Counted from the first letter of the stretch, positions 43,990-53,660 are shown. The stretch is 64,000 nt of DNA from Cytophagales bacterium (GCA_033344775.1 JAWPMT010000001.1:558001-622000), one strand, 5' to 3'. A program made the numbers and translations. Notes: generated by a model not told the origin, from the sequence alone.

Positions 43990-46709
43990 CGAACCAGATG
44001 TATAATGCCCGAATTGGACTGTGACTGATTGAACCGGATGGGCCTACCATCTTCATAAGTGCCTTCCACCGTCCAGAAATAAGCTCCAGAGGGTTGTGGC
44101 GCTCCGTTTTCATCCCCATCCCAACCACTCCTGATCAATTCATCGGCGCTCGTGGAAGAGTACACCGTGGAGCCTTCTTTGTTGACAATGCGGAATAAAA
44201 CGCTCCGGACCTGCAGCAAGTCATAAATCAACAGACGATCATTATTTCCATCTCTATTGGGGGTAAACAGATCAGGAATGTGGGCCGTAGTTTCCACCCA
44301 AACTCGAATTTGCTGTATTGTCTGACAGCCAAACTCATCCGTGATCGTTACTGAATACAAGGTATTTTCAAGCGGACCTGCGATAACGGAACCGCTAAAA
44401 GGATCATCTATGCCATCCTGTGGAGACCATTCATAATCGTATTCTCCTTGTGCGTTAAAGATGATTGGTACATCATTTCCACGGACAATTCTAAAAACCG
44501 TGTCGACGGAGTATTCAGGAATTTGAGTGAATACATTGATGGTCCCTGTTTCTCGTACGCCTGAAGTGGCCACTAAGGTGATCTCGAGTTGATCATCTTC
44601 TTCCGTTGCGTAATCAATGGCCTCACCAGTACCTAACGCTCCTTGCAGATTGGAATTCCAAATGATCGAATCCCAACAAAGGGAGGAACTGACTAATTCC
44701 CCATAAAGGAGAGTTTGAAGTTGACCCTTACAAACATTCAGCGTCTCTTGAAATTCTGTTTCATCATCTATAACAAAGCTCGAGACATTGTTATCATAGT
44801 TGAGTTCCGAAAATCCCGTCTCAGGAAAAATGGTCTCGGTACTGAGCTTGTTCAAATCTCCCGGAGGGAACAACAGGGGCACGGTACCTACAGCATTGAG
44901 TGCTAAAAAAATTTCATCGAGGCCCGTCAGGTCGCGATCCAGTACATAGGATATCTCTACTTCATCATCACGGCCAAAAACCACCCGATTCAATGGACCA
45001 CCACCAAGATAATTAGCAGACGGGTCAGTGACCGGATTGGCGTCAAATATGGCAATCGGCACAATAGCATTTGTCGTGTCATAACCCTCATTGAATACGG
45101 TGAAATCAATTGCCCACGATTCTGAATCAATGCAATGAACATCCGAAATCACGGAAAAAATGTCCATGGTCGGATCGTCAACTTGTAGTATAAAAGGTCC
45201 CCTTACATCCTGGCAGCCTCCTTCTGAAGCGGTCAAGGTAATGCTGTATCGGCCAGGTTCTCTGAAGTAGTAAGTGAGGTTCTCCTCTGAAAGGGTATCA
45301 TTGGGCAAATTCGTGCCCGAAGGATCGTTGTTTTCATGTGTAATGAGCCATTCGAAATCAGTGGCCCCGTCCGATCTGTTCAGGAAAAATACAGAATCGG
45401 TGAACAATGCATGGGGTTGTTTGGATGCAATGATCCTTTTGTCCGGAGAAAACCGGGCTACCACTCCGCACGTTACCCTGATATTCACCGATGTAGTGGC
45501 AACACAAGTTTCATCCGCTACATCCCAGGCACGCAAAAACAACGTGTAATATCCCTCGGTTGCAATGGTAGTAGATATATCTGCCGTGGTGCCAATAAGG
45601 TCTCCGGTAACATCTCCGGTCCAGGTACCTATCGATGGTGCCAGATACCATTCATAATTCGTGACTGTACCAGTGGCAACACCGGAAAAATTGAGGGTAG
45701 ATCCCACCACCGGGTATTCTTCTTCTATTTCAATCTGAACCGATCGATCATCACAAGTGGATGTACATGGACTTTCAGCTCTCAACTCATAAGGCAATGT
45801 GGGATAGCCTGACTCTATCGTGAATTGCATCCGTTCTGCCTGCCCCAGGCTAAAGTCCAAGCTGCATCCCGCATTCCCATAATCCATGAAATTGGTTCCC
45901 ATGTCCAGGGTATCTGAGAAAAAAGTATTGTTGCTGAAATTGGACAGGGTATCTGTATTACAGGAATTGTCTTCGCAAGAATCGAAAACACTCATATCCG
46001 GAGGCGTGTCACATACCAGATCACCATCTGCCAAACAGTCATCATTTTTACAATCCCTGCCTTGCCAGGTATGCAGTAAACCAAAATAATGACCGATCTC
46101 GTGAGCAATCAGGGAAACATCCAGGCTTGTGATAACGATCCCATCACCCGACGCGTAGCCGCCAATACCTAATCGTGTCCACCAGGACGATCCTTTGTAA
46201 TCCGCCAATGCTTCTCCTGATATTTCATCTACAACCCAAACGTTCAGATATCTCCCCGCATCCCATTTGATGGTATTGACCAAATCCTGGTGCTCCAGGT
46301 CGATATCGACGATCTTAAATGCGGAATTAATGAAGTTTACTCCGTAAGTAAGCCCTCCATCCGGGGACTCACAAGCCAGTTCAAAGCGAAGCTGGGTGTC
46401 AGCTCCCCAGTCGTTGTTGAATTGTCCGGCATTGGCAAAAGCAAGATTCAATCCACTAACGGCCTGCTCAACGGCCCCCTGTCCTACGCCGGAGCTTAAT
46501 ACATGAAAAACCAGAGGAATGGAATAATCCGTCAACGCTTGTCTGGAAGCAACATGCTTGTGCTGACGCCAGGCCCTTAGTTCTCGGGCCAGCACCTTAC
46601 GCTCCTGTTCACTCAAGGGCTCCTCCTCCAGGCAATGGATGGCCTGCGCCTGCATCCATAGCGGAAACAGCGTCATGGCAAAAATTATGACAATACAGAT
46701 CTTATTCAT
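43986..46709 (-). CDS. Secreted M43 metalloprotease with PKD-like domains and T9SS type B sorting domain
   Basis: The start is taken at the ATG 46709 (signal MNKICIVIIFAMTLFPLWMQAQ); a TTG at 46721 would add four residues. The protein (about 907 residues) has a pappalysin-like M43 domain with zinc motif SLIAHEIGHYFGLLHTW and Met-turn TNFMDYG, then one or more PKD/Ig-like domains (DFEWLITHENN region), a further beta region, and a C-terminal type B sorting domain (HIPDLFTPNRDGNNDRLLI, then SGWDGDENGAPQPSGAYFW). The type B signal sends it through the type IX secretion system to the surface. Its gene overlaps by four bases with a PorP/SprF-OmpA gene, its likely export partner. Confidence 0.92.
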   Translation of the reverse strand: MNKICIVIIFAMTLFPLWMQAQAIHCLEEEPLSEQERKVLARELRAWRQHKHVASRQALTDYSIPLVFHVLSSGVGQGAVEQAVSGLNLAFANAGQFNNDWGADTQLRFELACESPDGGLTYGVNFINSAFKIVDIDLEHQDLVNTIKWDAGRYLNVWVVDEISGEALADYKGSSWWTRLGIGGYASGDGIVITSLDVSLIAHEIGHYFGLLHTWQGRDCKNDDCLADGDLVCDTPPDMSVFDSCEDNSCNTDTLSNFSNNTFFSDTLDMGTNFMDYGNAGCSLDFSLGQAERMQFTIESGYPTLPYELRAESPCTSTCDDRSVQIEIEEEYPVVGSTLNFSGVATGTVTNYEWYLAPSIGTWTGDVTGDLIGTTADISTTIATEGYYTLFLRAWDVADETCVATTSVNIRVTCGVVARFSPDKRIIASKQPHALFTDSVFFLNRSDGATDFEWLITHENNDPSGTNLPNDTLSEENLTYYFREPGRYSITLTASEGGCQDVRGPFILQVDDPTMDIFSVISDVHCIDSESWAIDFTVFNEGYDTTNAIVPIAIFDANPVTDPSANYLGGGPLNRVVFGRDDEVEISYVLDRDLTGLDEIFLALNAVGTVPLLFPPGDLNKLSTETIFPETGFSELNYDNNVSSFVIDDETEFQETLNVCKGQLQTLLYGELVSSSLCWDSIIWNSNLQGALGTGEAIDYATEEDDQLEITLVATSGVRETGTINVFTQIPEYSVDTVFRIVRGNDVPIIFNAQGEYDYEWSPQDGIDDPFSGSVIAGPLENTLYSVTITDEFGCQTIQQIRVWVETTAHIPDLFTPNRDGNNDRLLIYDLLQVRSVLFRIVNKEGSTVYSSTSADELIRSGWDGDENGAPQPSGAYFWTVEGTYEDGRPIRFNQSQSNSGIIHLVR

Positions 46710-46864
46710 AAGCGGCGGCAAGTTGTTTCCTGTTCAAAAAACACCTCTATAAGTACTTTAGTCATATACTATGCACAAAATACAATTAAGTAACATATTT
46801 CCCCACTAATTCCTTTTCCATAAGGGACTTTTATACTTCCAATAATTTATTTAAAGCAAACTTT

Positions 46865-47767
46865 ATGGGTCCTGGCATGGTTTCTGTGAATACGCGGTTT
46901 AAAACTCGTCTGGAAAGCATGCAAAAAAGTCACGATTCGCGCCTAAGTAGATCTGTGCAATTCATAGAACACCCGAACGTCCAAAACTTCATCGTTTGGC
47001 TCATCATTCTCAATTCTATTCTGATCGGACTGGAAACTATTCCTTCAGTAATGGACCGATTTGGATATTGGATAGATCTTTTCGATTCGATTATTCTCGT
47101 CTTGTTTGTGGTTGAAATTGCTTTGAAAATCCTTTTGTACCGCACCAAATTCGTAAAGGATCCCTGGAATTTGTTTGATTTCTTCATTGTGGCCATGTCC
47201 ATTGCTCCGGCTGCCGGGTCATTCTCCATCTTCAGGACTTTGCGAATCGTAAGAACCCTCCGATTACTCAAGAGCCTACCTCGATTGCGGTTGATCATTG
47301 AATCGCTGTTACAATCTGTGCCTAGCATCAGTTGGATTGTGGTCTTGTTGGCGATTGTCTACTACATCTTTGCTGTGATTGGGGTAAACATGTTCGGAGG
47401 GGGATATCCCGAATATTTTGGAGATTTGGGCACTGCTGTCTTCACGCTTTTCCAGATTATGACCCTCGAAAGCTGGTCCTCCGCTATCGCTCGTCCCATC
47501 ATGGATGGTGTACCTTTTTCGGCCATCTATTTCGTAGTATTCATATTGATTGCCACGTACACAACCCTCAATATCTTCATCGCAATTGTGGTGAATACCA
47601 TGAATGAGGTCTCTCTAAAAGATCTACAGGAAGAAGAAGAGCACATCAAGGACTTTGTGGCTGAGGAAAATGCCAGACTTCATGACAAGCTGGATGAGCT
47701 TACCAAAACGGTGAATGAGCTAAAATCAGAAATAGACCGGGAAAAGGAAATTTCGGCTTTGGTGTGA
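46865..47767 (+). CDS. Bacterial voltage-gated sodium channel (BacNav type)
   Basis: The 300-residue protein is one six-helix channel domain. Helix S4 has Arg every third residue (FRTLRIVRTLRLL, Arg124, 127, 130, 133). The pore loop contains the selectivity filter TLESWSS (200-206), the Na+-selective form of NaChBac and NavAb (TLESW). S6 ends in NIFIAIVVNTMNEV, and a heptad-rich acidic helix (258-294) provides the tetramerising coiled coil. Four copies form the channel. Expression in this group may serve pH, motility or osmotic homeostasis; nothing in the neighbourhood decides this. The N-terminal 40 residues are cytoplasmic. Single gene with 143 bp upstream. Confidence 0.95.
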   Translation: MGPGMVSVNTRFKTRLESMQKSHDSRLSRSVQFIEHPNVQNFIVWLIILNSILIGLETIPSVMDRFGYWIDLFDSIILVLFVVEIALKILLYRTKFVKDPWNLFDFFIVAMSIAPAAGSFSIFRTLRIVRTLRLLKSLPRLRLIIESLLQSVPSISWIVVLLAIVYYIFAVIGVNMFGGGYPEYFGDLGTAVFTLFQIMTLESWSSAIARPIMDGVPFSAIYFVVFILIATYTTLNIFIAIVVNTMNEVSLKDLQEEEEHIKDFVAEENARLHDKLDELTKTVNELKSEIDREKEISALV

Positions 47768-48021
47768 CACCAACTTAGGATGTGGGATTTCAGGAGAGTG
47801 ATTGGGTTTTTTAGAGCTTAGTGATGATTTATGATCCTGCATTTGATGCTTCTTAGAACGTTTAATGATTAGATGTAAATGGTTATTCATCAATGTACTC
47901 ATTCTTTTTCCATTGATGAAAAGTGGCCAAAAATCTAGCGGTTCCCCGCCGGGACCGACCATAGCGGAAGCTTCTTTAATATTCTCTGGGAGTATGGTAT
48001 CGCAAAAATGATCGAGACAAT

Positions 48022-48378
48022 CTACTCCTCCTTCGCTGGAACAAACACAGGATCTAAATTCAATAGATAAAACTCATTGAATGGATCTACCGGCGCAACG
48101 GGCATTTCAGGGATTAATTCCGGCTTTTTGATCAACAGGCTTCCTGTGGTGTAACGCTGATCAACATTAGGGGCTTGCAGAATGGTATAGAAATCATCTG
48201 AAAGCTTAATCTCAGGTTGTTTCAATTGCAATACGGATTGATCACCTAATTGTAAATACCTCGAAGACAGTAAATCTGTACTATCCGGGATAATGGACTT
48301 GAGTGATTGGATGTGTGGCGATTGAGCAGAGGATACGATGGAAACTAAAAGAAACATGGAGAAGAAAATGCCTTTCAT
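48022..48378 (-). CDS. Small secreted hypothetical protein
   Basis: A 118-residue product with a signal peptide (MKGIFFSMFLLVSIVSSAQ). The mature part is short, Pro- and Leu-rich with no recognised domain (IPDSTDLLSSRYLQLGDQ; PELIPEMPVAPVDPF) and ends VPAKEE. Probably periplasmic. It stands alone between the sodium channel and the LRR gene. Confidence 0.6.
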   Translation of the reverse strand: MKGIFFSMFLLVSIVSSAQSPHIQSLKSIIPDSTDLLSSRYLQLGDQSVLQLKQPEIKLSDDFYTILQAPNVDQRYTTGSLLIKKPELIPEMPVAPVDPFNEFYLLNLDPVFVPAKEE

Positions 48379-48791
48379 GCTTTGTTGTGTTTATTTCAGA
48401 TGTAAAATAAAACGAATCTTCTCAAAATTCGGTTGATGCCCCTGATTTTAACGTTTCATCAGGCTGGACCAAAAAAAGGGAAACTGCCATTTGACAGTTT
48501 CCACACACATTTTACACCTAACTAAAACTTACTGCTATTCAGCATTATAGTTGAGGCAATGATATCTTGATATCCTACGAGGCGTCAGGCTATTGGATAG
48601 ACAGGCAAAAACACTCGATGAGCTTTCTAAATGTTCGGATGGACCAATCAGGAAACCATTATAAACTTCAGAGACCCCAGTTACACAGCCTACTCCACCA
48701 CTCTTCATACCCCCTTATTGGTCATATGCTAATTGCCAAAGTGACGTTAATCAGCAGGTTGACGCTCCGCATCGAGCAGGTCTAACTTAGA
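48379..48791. other. Intergenic stretch without gene
   Basis: About 410 bp. A terminator (48471-48502) and a second stem CCTGAT / ATCAGG (48441-48463) are the only structures. The small plus-strand frame at 48567-48785 has no family likeness. Confidence 0.5.
48471..48502 (-). terminator. Terminator downstream of the LRR gene
   Basis: Minus-strand stem GGAAACUG / CAGUUUCC (eight pairs) followed by CUUUUUUU, 290 bp after the LRR gene stop. A motif similar to AAGTTTTAGTT precedes it and also precedes two other terminators in this window. Confidence 0.75.
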
Positions 48792-49970
48792 CTATTCGAT
48801 TTTACTTGGGAATTGACTAAATATTGAGGTATTAACCATATCCATGACTGATATAGTAGTTCCACTTTGTTGTAGCTTTTGACAAACTAATTTGTTGGAA
48901 TCTTTAAAACCATGATCAATCTTATACTCGGACTGAAAAGTAAGATCAGACAGAATTTTTCGATTGTTTAAGGGCCATAAGTTTATACCTTGATGACTTA
49001 AGTGAATCCAAAGCAGGTTTTCCAGGATTGACAAGGATGTAATTGATTTGATCTCATTCCCGGAAAGGAAGAGTTTTCTTAATCGTGAAAGATTCGCAAT
49101 TGGAGCAATATCCCTTATTCGGTTATCTCTAAGATCCAGCCATTCTACTCCGTTCATCTCTTTCAAAAAATCCAGATTTGAAATTTCATTACCTCTAAGA
49201 ACCAGGACTCCTACGTTCTTTAATTCGGCAATCGAGCTAAAATCACGCACCTGTGTTTTCATCAGATTTAGCTGAACCAACTCATGCAAACCGGACAAGA
49301 CTTGAATGTTCTCAACCGGATTATTTCCAAGAATCAAGACATGAATATTCTTCATGTTTTTTAGCATCCCTATATCGGAAACGTTGTTTTCAGGAATCCA
49401 TATACCGTAGATATCTGTTAATGCTGCCAAAGGGTTCAAATCCTCCAGCTTGTTAAATGCCATGTTAAAATGGGTGAGTTGCTTCCAATTACTTGTTACA
49501 GATATATCAGAGATCTGGTTGAAATTAAAGGAAATGCCTTCAAGGTTTATCAACTTGTTTAAAGGTGTAATATCAGTAATCTTATTACGGTCCATCATGA
49601 GCTTTTTCAGCAGGATAAGCTCAGACAATGGTGCAACATCTTCGATCATGTTTCCACTTAAGCTAAGATTTTCTAGCTTGGTTAAACTGGAAAGAGGTGA
49701 AAGATCTTCAATCATGTTATTGTTGAGATATAGCTCTCTTAAGTTAGCAGCGTACTCCAGACCATCAAGGTGCTTAACCTCCCTATTGATTGCAACGAGC
49801 CTGGTGAGTTCTAACATATCACCTTTTGTAATGTCGCCGGTCGGCCAATCCATATAAGACCGAATGGCATATTCCAATTGACTGTCCTTGAATACAACCT
49901 GTTGATCGTTTTGGGCATAAAGCCGCCAAATCCCAAAAACTGTAAATAGTAGCGTGATCGTCTTTTTCAT
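48792..49970 (-). CDS. Secreted leucine-rich-repeat protein (internalin-like)
   Basis: A 392-residue protein with a signal peptide (MKKTITLLFTVFGIWRLYAQ) and about eleven 22-residue LRR units from about residue 55 to 310, of the form L-x-x-L-x-L-x-x-N-x-I-x-D-I-x-P-L (for example LSLSGNMIEDVAPLSEL, LMMDRNKITDITPLN). These form a curved solenoid for protein binding. No sorting domain or membrane anchor follows, so it may be periplasmic or secreted. It lies 67 bp downstream of a membrane AraC-type regulator on the same strand, perhaps as one transcript. Its partner is unknown. Confidence 0.88.
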   Translation of the reverse strand: MKKTITLLFTVFGIWRLYAQNDQQVVFKDSQLEYAIRSYMDWPTGDITKGDMLELTRLVAINREVKHLDGLEYAANLRELYLNNNMIEDLSPLSSLTKLENLSLSGNMIEDVAPLSELILLKKLMMDRNKITDITPLNKLINLEGISFNFNQISDISVTSNWKQLTHFNMAFNKLEDLNPLAALTDIYGIWIPENNVSDIGMLKNMKNIHVLILGNNPVENIQVLSGLHELVQLNLMKTQVRDFSSIAELKNVGVLVLRGNEISNLDFLKEMNGVEWLDLRDNRIRDIAPIANLSRLRKLFLSGNEIKSITSLSILENLLWIHLSHQGINLWPLNNRKILSDLTFQSEYKIDHGFKDSNKLVCQKLQQSGTTISVMDMVNTSIFSQFPSKIE

Positions 49971-50037
49971 AATTGCTAATTACTTCTGAATTCATGTCCC
50001 CATAAAATCCCATGAGTTCACAATTATGATTTGACAC

Positions 50038-51246
50038 CTATTTCCCTGAACTGTTGATCTTATTGATTGATTTGTAGTATTCGGAAGGGGTTTTCCCTTC
50101 ACTCTTTTTGAAGGATCTGATAAATGTTGATTTAGAATTGAATCCATGGTCCATGGCAACTCCAACCAACGTTTTGTAATTCAGTTCCCCATCTACGAGA
50201 GATGCTTTCACTGAAGCAACTCGATAAGCATTCACAAAATCATTGAAATTCATTTGAGCCTTTTCGTTGATGACTCGTGAGAGTATAGAGGTATTGGATT
50301 CAACCGCCTTCGCTACCTGATGTAGCGAAAGACCAGGATCTTTATAGAGCTTCGATTCTTCAAATAAATAGTTGACCTTTTGAAATATAAGATCCATGGT
50401 CTCCGAGTCTGGGCCTGTCTTGACCTTTTCGACGGTTGAGTGAGAGAGCCCCTTGATCTCATAGATTGACAGACGGACGGAGCTCATTAGCCCTGAAATA
50501 CCCAAGTAATAGGAAATAAGGCCGAAAATGAGATAATACCACCATTTGATGCCCCAGTCTCCCATCTCAGGGAAAATAACCACAAATAATCCTCTAAAAG
50601 TGATGATCAGAACCAAGGATACTAGAAAGTTTTTGAGCCAGCGAAGCCTTATGGCGTCAGCAAAGCTGACCGTTTGATAGATGCTCTGTCTAAAATTCGA
50701 ATACTTCGCGATAGAAAGAATGGCATAAATGATCATGGAAACGAGGCCAGTGATTTGATACCATGGCTCAAAGTCCTTATCTGTTCCGTCTCTATAGAAG
50801 TAATACTCATCAAGGATAATCAAATCTGTAATTATCACACAGATCGAATAAAGCAAGTAAAGTCCTGCGGGAATAAAATGTATCCATATCCTTTCCCCTA
50901 GCTTAATCCGATCACCGGTAAGTTTTCTCGTAAAAAAGTACATGACAGGACCAAACAAAAAGTATTGATGGAATGGAATAAACAAGAGAAACTCACGATA
51001 TCCCGGTTCAGCGTACCAACCAGCTTTTCCTAGCATCCATGGTGTCATATATAGGGCACAGAGCAAAATGAGCAAGCCTAACCAACGATCTGAAGCAATG
51101 CCCTCTTTGATTCCTTTTCTGATAAGAATGATTGAAAAAATCAATTCATTGAGAACGAAAAACAGTAGCGTCAGACTTTGGTAATCAGAATGAAATATCA
51201 ATAGACAACAATTAAGATTTGATCGATTGAAAGAAGTTTTGATCAA
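50038..51246 (-). CDS. Membrane-bound AraC-family transcriptional regulator
   Basis: A 402-residue protein: six to seven membrane helices in the first 230 residues (LLFFVLNELIFSIILI, LGLLILLCALYMTPW, FLLFIPFHQYFLFGPVMYFF, GLYLLYSICVIITDL) and a C-terminal AraC-type double helix-turn-helix (LHQVAKAVESNTSILSR; VGVAMDHGFNSKSTFIRSF; KTPSEYYKSI). Such proteins sense a signal in the membrane and bind DNA directly. No ATG starts the frame; TTG at 51246 or at 51201 is likely. It is upstream of the LRR gene with 67 bp between. Confidence 0.88.
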   Translation of the reverse strand: MIKTSFNRSNLNCCLLIFHSDYQSLTLLFFVLNELIFSIILIRKGIKEGIASDRWLGLLILLCALYMTPWMLGKAGWYAEPGYREFLLFIPFHQYFLFGPVMYFFTRKLTGDRIKLGERIWIHFIPAGLYLLYSICVIITDLIILDEYYFYRDGTDKDFEPWYQITGLVSMIIYAILSIAKYSNFRQSIYQTVSFADAIRLRWLKNFLVSLVLIITFRGLFVVIFPEMGDWGIKWWYYLIFGLISYYLGISGLMSSVRLSIYEIKGLSHSTVEKVKTGPDSETMDLIFQKVNYLFEESKLYKDPGLSLHQVAKAVESNTSILSRVINEKAQMNFNDFVNAYRVASVKASLVDGELNYKTLVGVAMDHGFNSKSTFIRSFKKSEGKTPSEYYKSINKINSSGK

Positions 51247-51386
51247 CTAAAATGAATTAACTCCGTGAAGAAGCAAAAAAACAAAAGTTTCAAATTATGA
51301 TATGGAACCTGAAACCTTATTCCCAATTGAGACCTACTATTGTGAATAGCAATTTAGAACCAAAAAGACACATCACTAAGGGGCAT

Positions 51387-51413
51387 AAAAAAACCGCCCG
51401 GGGAGGACGGTTT
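51387..51413 (-). terminator. Terminator of the OmpA/TSP3 gene
   Basis: Stem ACCGUCC / GGGCGGU on the minus strand followed by UUUUUU. Nearly the same hairpin recurs at 53004-53030. Confidence 0.9.
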
Positions 51414-51460
51414 AATACATACAACCAAAACTTAGTTTTTACAACTAATCTCTTCTCTAA

Positions 51461-52807
51461 TCAATAAACGATCTCAAATTCCACTCTTCTGTTCTTGGCC
51501 CTGCCCTCTCTCGTATCATTGCTGGCAATCGGATTCTCAATACCAAAACCTTTGGCCTCTAAGCGATTCGCAGCAATGCCTTTATCAATGAGATATTGCT
51601 CTACTGCATGAGCCCTGTCATCTGATAACTTCAGGTTACTATCAGCGTTTCCACTGCTATCGGTGTATCCCGAAATTTTCAATCGGTATCCTGGATGCAG
51701 GTTCAATACTTCTACTACTTTATCCAAAACAAGTAAAGAGCTATTTAGGATAACGGATCTACCAGACTGGAACTTCACGCCTTCCAATGCTAAAGCCAAT
51801 ACTTCTTTGGTCTGTTCATCAGCCTCAGGACAGCCGTGTAAGGAAACTTCACCTGCTTCATTTGGACAATGGTCGTCTCCATCTACGACACCATCACTAT
51901 CTGCATCAGGACAGCCTTTTGTCGCAATAGTTCCAGCTTCATTTGGACATTTGTCCACCGAATCGATAATACCATCATTATCCGCATCCGGGCAACCATT
52001 GACAGATCCTGCTACTTGAGGACATGCATCATCTCCATCAATGACTCCATCACCATCTGAATCCGGGCAACCACCCAACGCGCTGGCACCAGCAACATTC
52101 GGACATTTGTCATCTGCGTCTGCGACTCCATCACCATCCACATCAGGACAGCCATCTGTTCCTCTTGATCCTGCCACATTTGGACATAAGTCCTCGTTGT
52201 TAGGTACGCCATCACCATCATTATCTTGTACCTGTGCGACAACTGGGGCACTACTGGAAGCCTTCCCGAAAGTGTAAACGATACCCAGTGAATTCTGTAA
52301 AAACTGATACCCGTTGGCATCAACAAACTTATACACGCTCGACAGGTTCAAATCCAGCTGATCAGATACCATATAACGTACACCACCTCCGAATGGAACA
52401 GTTAAAAAACTCTTATCGTTCTGACCAGCAGATCCGATACCCAACGTCAAAAATGGCTGCCATTTAGCATCTACTGGAAGTATATATCCATTATTGAAGT
52501 TGTATTCCAGTGATAGATCAGCTTCCCAAAATTCATCTCTGACATTCATTGGTTTGCCATCGGTCAGGTTGACTTTGTTCCAGCCCACATGTCCCACCAC
52601 TGCCAAAGATGGAATGATCGTATATCCAAATCCTCCTTGATATCCTTGGGAGCTTTTTCCTAACTTAAAAATCTCGGTTCCAAAAGCACCATCGTACATA
52701 TTGGCGGAAACATTGAAGGTCCCAAACCAGGGATTTTCGACTTTTTGTGCTACCGTTGTTGCTGTTATCAGAAACATCGTAAAAGCGACGAGTATAGATT
52801 TTTTCAT
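51461..52807 (-). CDS. OmpA-family protein with TSP type 3 repeats
   Basis: With the ATG at 52807 (MKKSILVAFTMFLIT) the product has 448 residues: signal peptide, an eight-stranded outer-membrane barrel (to about 195), five thrombospondin type 3 calcium-binding repeats of the form D-x-D-G-D-G-V-x-D-x-x-D-x-C-P (about 200-315) and a C-terminal OmpA domain that binds peptidoglycan (GVKFQSGRSVI, ISGYTDSSGNADSNLKLSDD, GRAKNRRVEFEIVY). It tethers the outer membrane to the wall. The start at 52843 adds 12 residues before the signal and is rejected. Two near-identical terminators bracket this gene. Confidence 0.93.
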   Translation of the reverse strand: MKKSILVAFTMFLITATTVAQKVENPWFGTFNVSANMYDGAFGTEIFKLGKSSQGYQGGFGYTIIPSLAVVGHVGWNKVNLTDGKPMNVRDEFWEADLSLEYNFNNGYILPVDAKWQPFLTLGIGSAGQNDKSFLTVPFGGGVRYMVSDQLDLNLSSVYKFVDANGYQFLQNSLGIVYTFGKASSSAPVVAQVQDNDGDGVPNNEDLCPNVAGSRGTDGCPDVDGDGVADADDKCPNVAGASALGGCPDSDGDGVIDGDDACPQVAGSVNGCPDADNDGIIDSVDKCPNEAGTIATKGCPDADSDGVVDGDDHCPNEAGEVSLHGCPEADEQTKEVLALALEGVKFQSGRSVILNSSLLVLDKVVEVLNLHPGYRLKISGYTDSSGNADSNLKLSDDRAHAVEQYLIDKGIAANRLEAKGFGIENPIASNDTREGRAKNRRVEFEIVY

Positions 52808-52843
52808 TCTTGATTGATTTTGTCTAATTAAATTCAGTGGCAA

Positions 52844-53195
52844 GCTTAGATTTACTACCAGTCAGTTGTTTGTATTCTCGCTCAACGTACCCAATTGCTC
52901 GATTGAACTGTACCTTCTCACGATTTAAAAATTGTTTGTTAAGTTGAATTTTATCAAGAGGTCGCCTCGATGCTTAAAAGTTTGAATCAAAACTTTCAGG
53001 CATAAAAAAACCGCCCGGGGAGGGCGGTTTAGAACACACAACTAAAATTCAGCTCCTCAACTGAATGCGCTCACTGCTTCTGTTAAAATCTCAAACTCGA
53101 AGCAAGGTTAGCACACCCTCCTATCTATCATCGGCTATTCTCGTCGAACGATCTATGCTACTCGACAGAAGTGCTGAAAATCTCGATACGAATTA
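52844..53195. other. Intergenic stretch without gene
   Basis: About 350 bp with a terminator (53004-53030). A 49-codon frame without ATG (52824-52976) has coding-like composition (REKVQFNRAIGYVEREYKQ) but no start; it may be a remnant and is not called. Confidence 0.4.
53004..53030 (-). terminator. Terminator downstream of the HAD-like gene
   Basis: Perfect stem CCGCCC-TCCCC-GGGCGG on the minus strand, followed by seven T, 166 bp after the stop of the upstream gene. Its sequence and the next bases (GTTGTGTGT) parallel those at 51387-51440. Confidence 0.9.
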
Positions 53196-53660
53196 TTATT
53201 GATCGGAAAGCTGAAAAGACCTTATTTGGAATAAAACAGTGGAAACCCACTCCAAATCCTGCTTATCTACGATGATCGTATTAAAACCAAAGCGCTCTCC
53301 TTCTATACCCACTCCCGGAGAATCATCAACATGGAGATCAATCTCAAAGGCAGGTGGATACTTAGAAGCCGAATTCTGGAGGTTACTTAATGTTTGACGA
53401 TTTAGGTTTTCATTGATGATAAAGGATATGGACAAACCATACATCAAGAATTGTAGCCATATTTGAAATCTGGACCGATATGAAGTGGTGTAAATTCCGA
53501 CTTCATGACCTTCGGACTTCAACTGTTTAATCAATCTAACACTCCCTCCTCTTATAGGCTCTACTTTTAACAGCAACAGCCAGAGATTTCTTTTCATCGT
53601 AGGAAAATTCGCCCCTTCAGATGGAATCAGTGTATCATCCAGGTCAAATGATATTTTCAT
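53196..53660 (-). CDS. HAD-like phosphohydrolase
   Basis: The start is the ATG at 53660 (MKISFDLDDTLIPS); the frame is open for 24 more codons but motif I then lies at the N-terminus, as is normal. The 154-residue protein shows HAD motif I (DLDDTL, nucleophile Asp), motif II (GIYTTSYRS) and motif IV (HVDDSPG), but a short cap. Substrate unknown; small HAD proteins remove phosphate from sugars or nucleotides. It diverges from the ribosomal operon on the plus strand with about 165 bp between. Confidence 0.8.
   Translation of the reverse strand: MKISFDLDDTLIPSEGANFPTMKRNLWLLLLKVEPIRGGSVRLIKQLKSEGHEVGIYTTSYRSRFQIWLQFLMYGLSISFIINENLNRQTLSNLQNSASKYPPAFEIDLHVDDSPGVGIEGERFGFNTIIVDKQDLEWVSTVLFQIRSFQLSDQ

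Noticed and set aside
47726-47962. Minus-strand 78-codon frame containing MNNHLHLII
   Set aside because: Superficially like the HUH text of REP-associated transposases, but it overlaps the channel gene end and lacks the other motifs.
48567-48785. Plus-strand 72-codon frame
   Set aside because: No promoter, no homology-like pattern, and opposite to the surrounding genes.
52824-52976. Minus-strand 49-codon frame REKVQFNRAIGYVEREYKQ
   Set aside because: Composition looks coding but there is no start codon; it may be a remnant. Not called.
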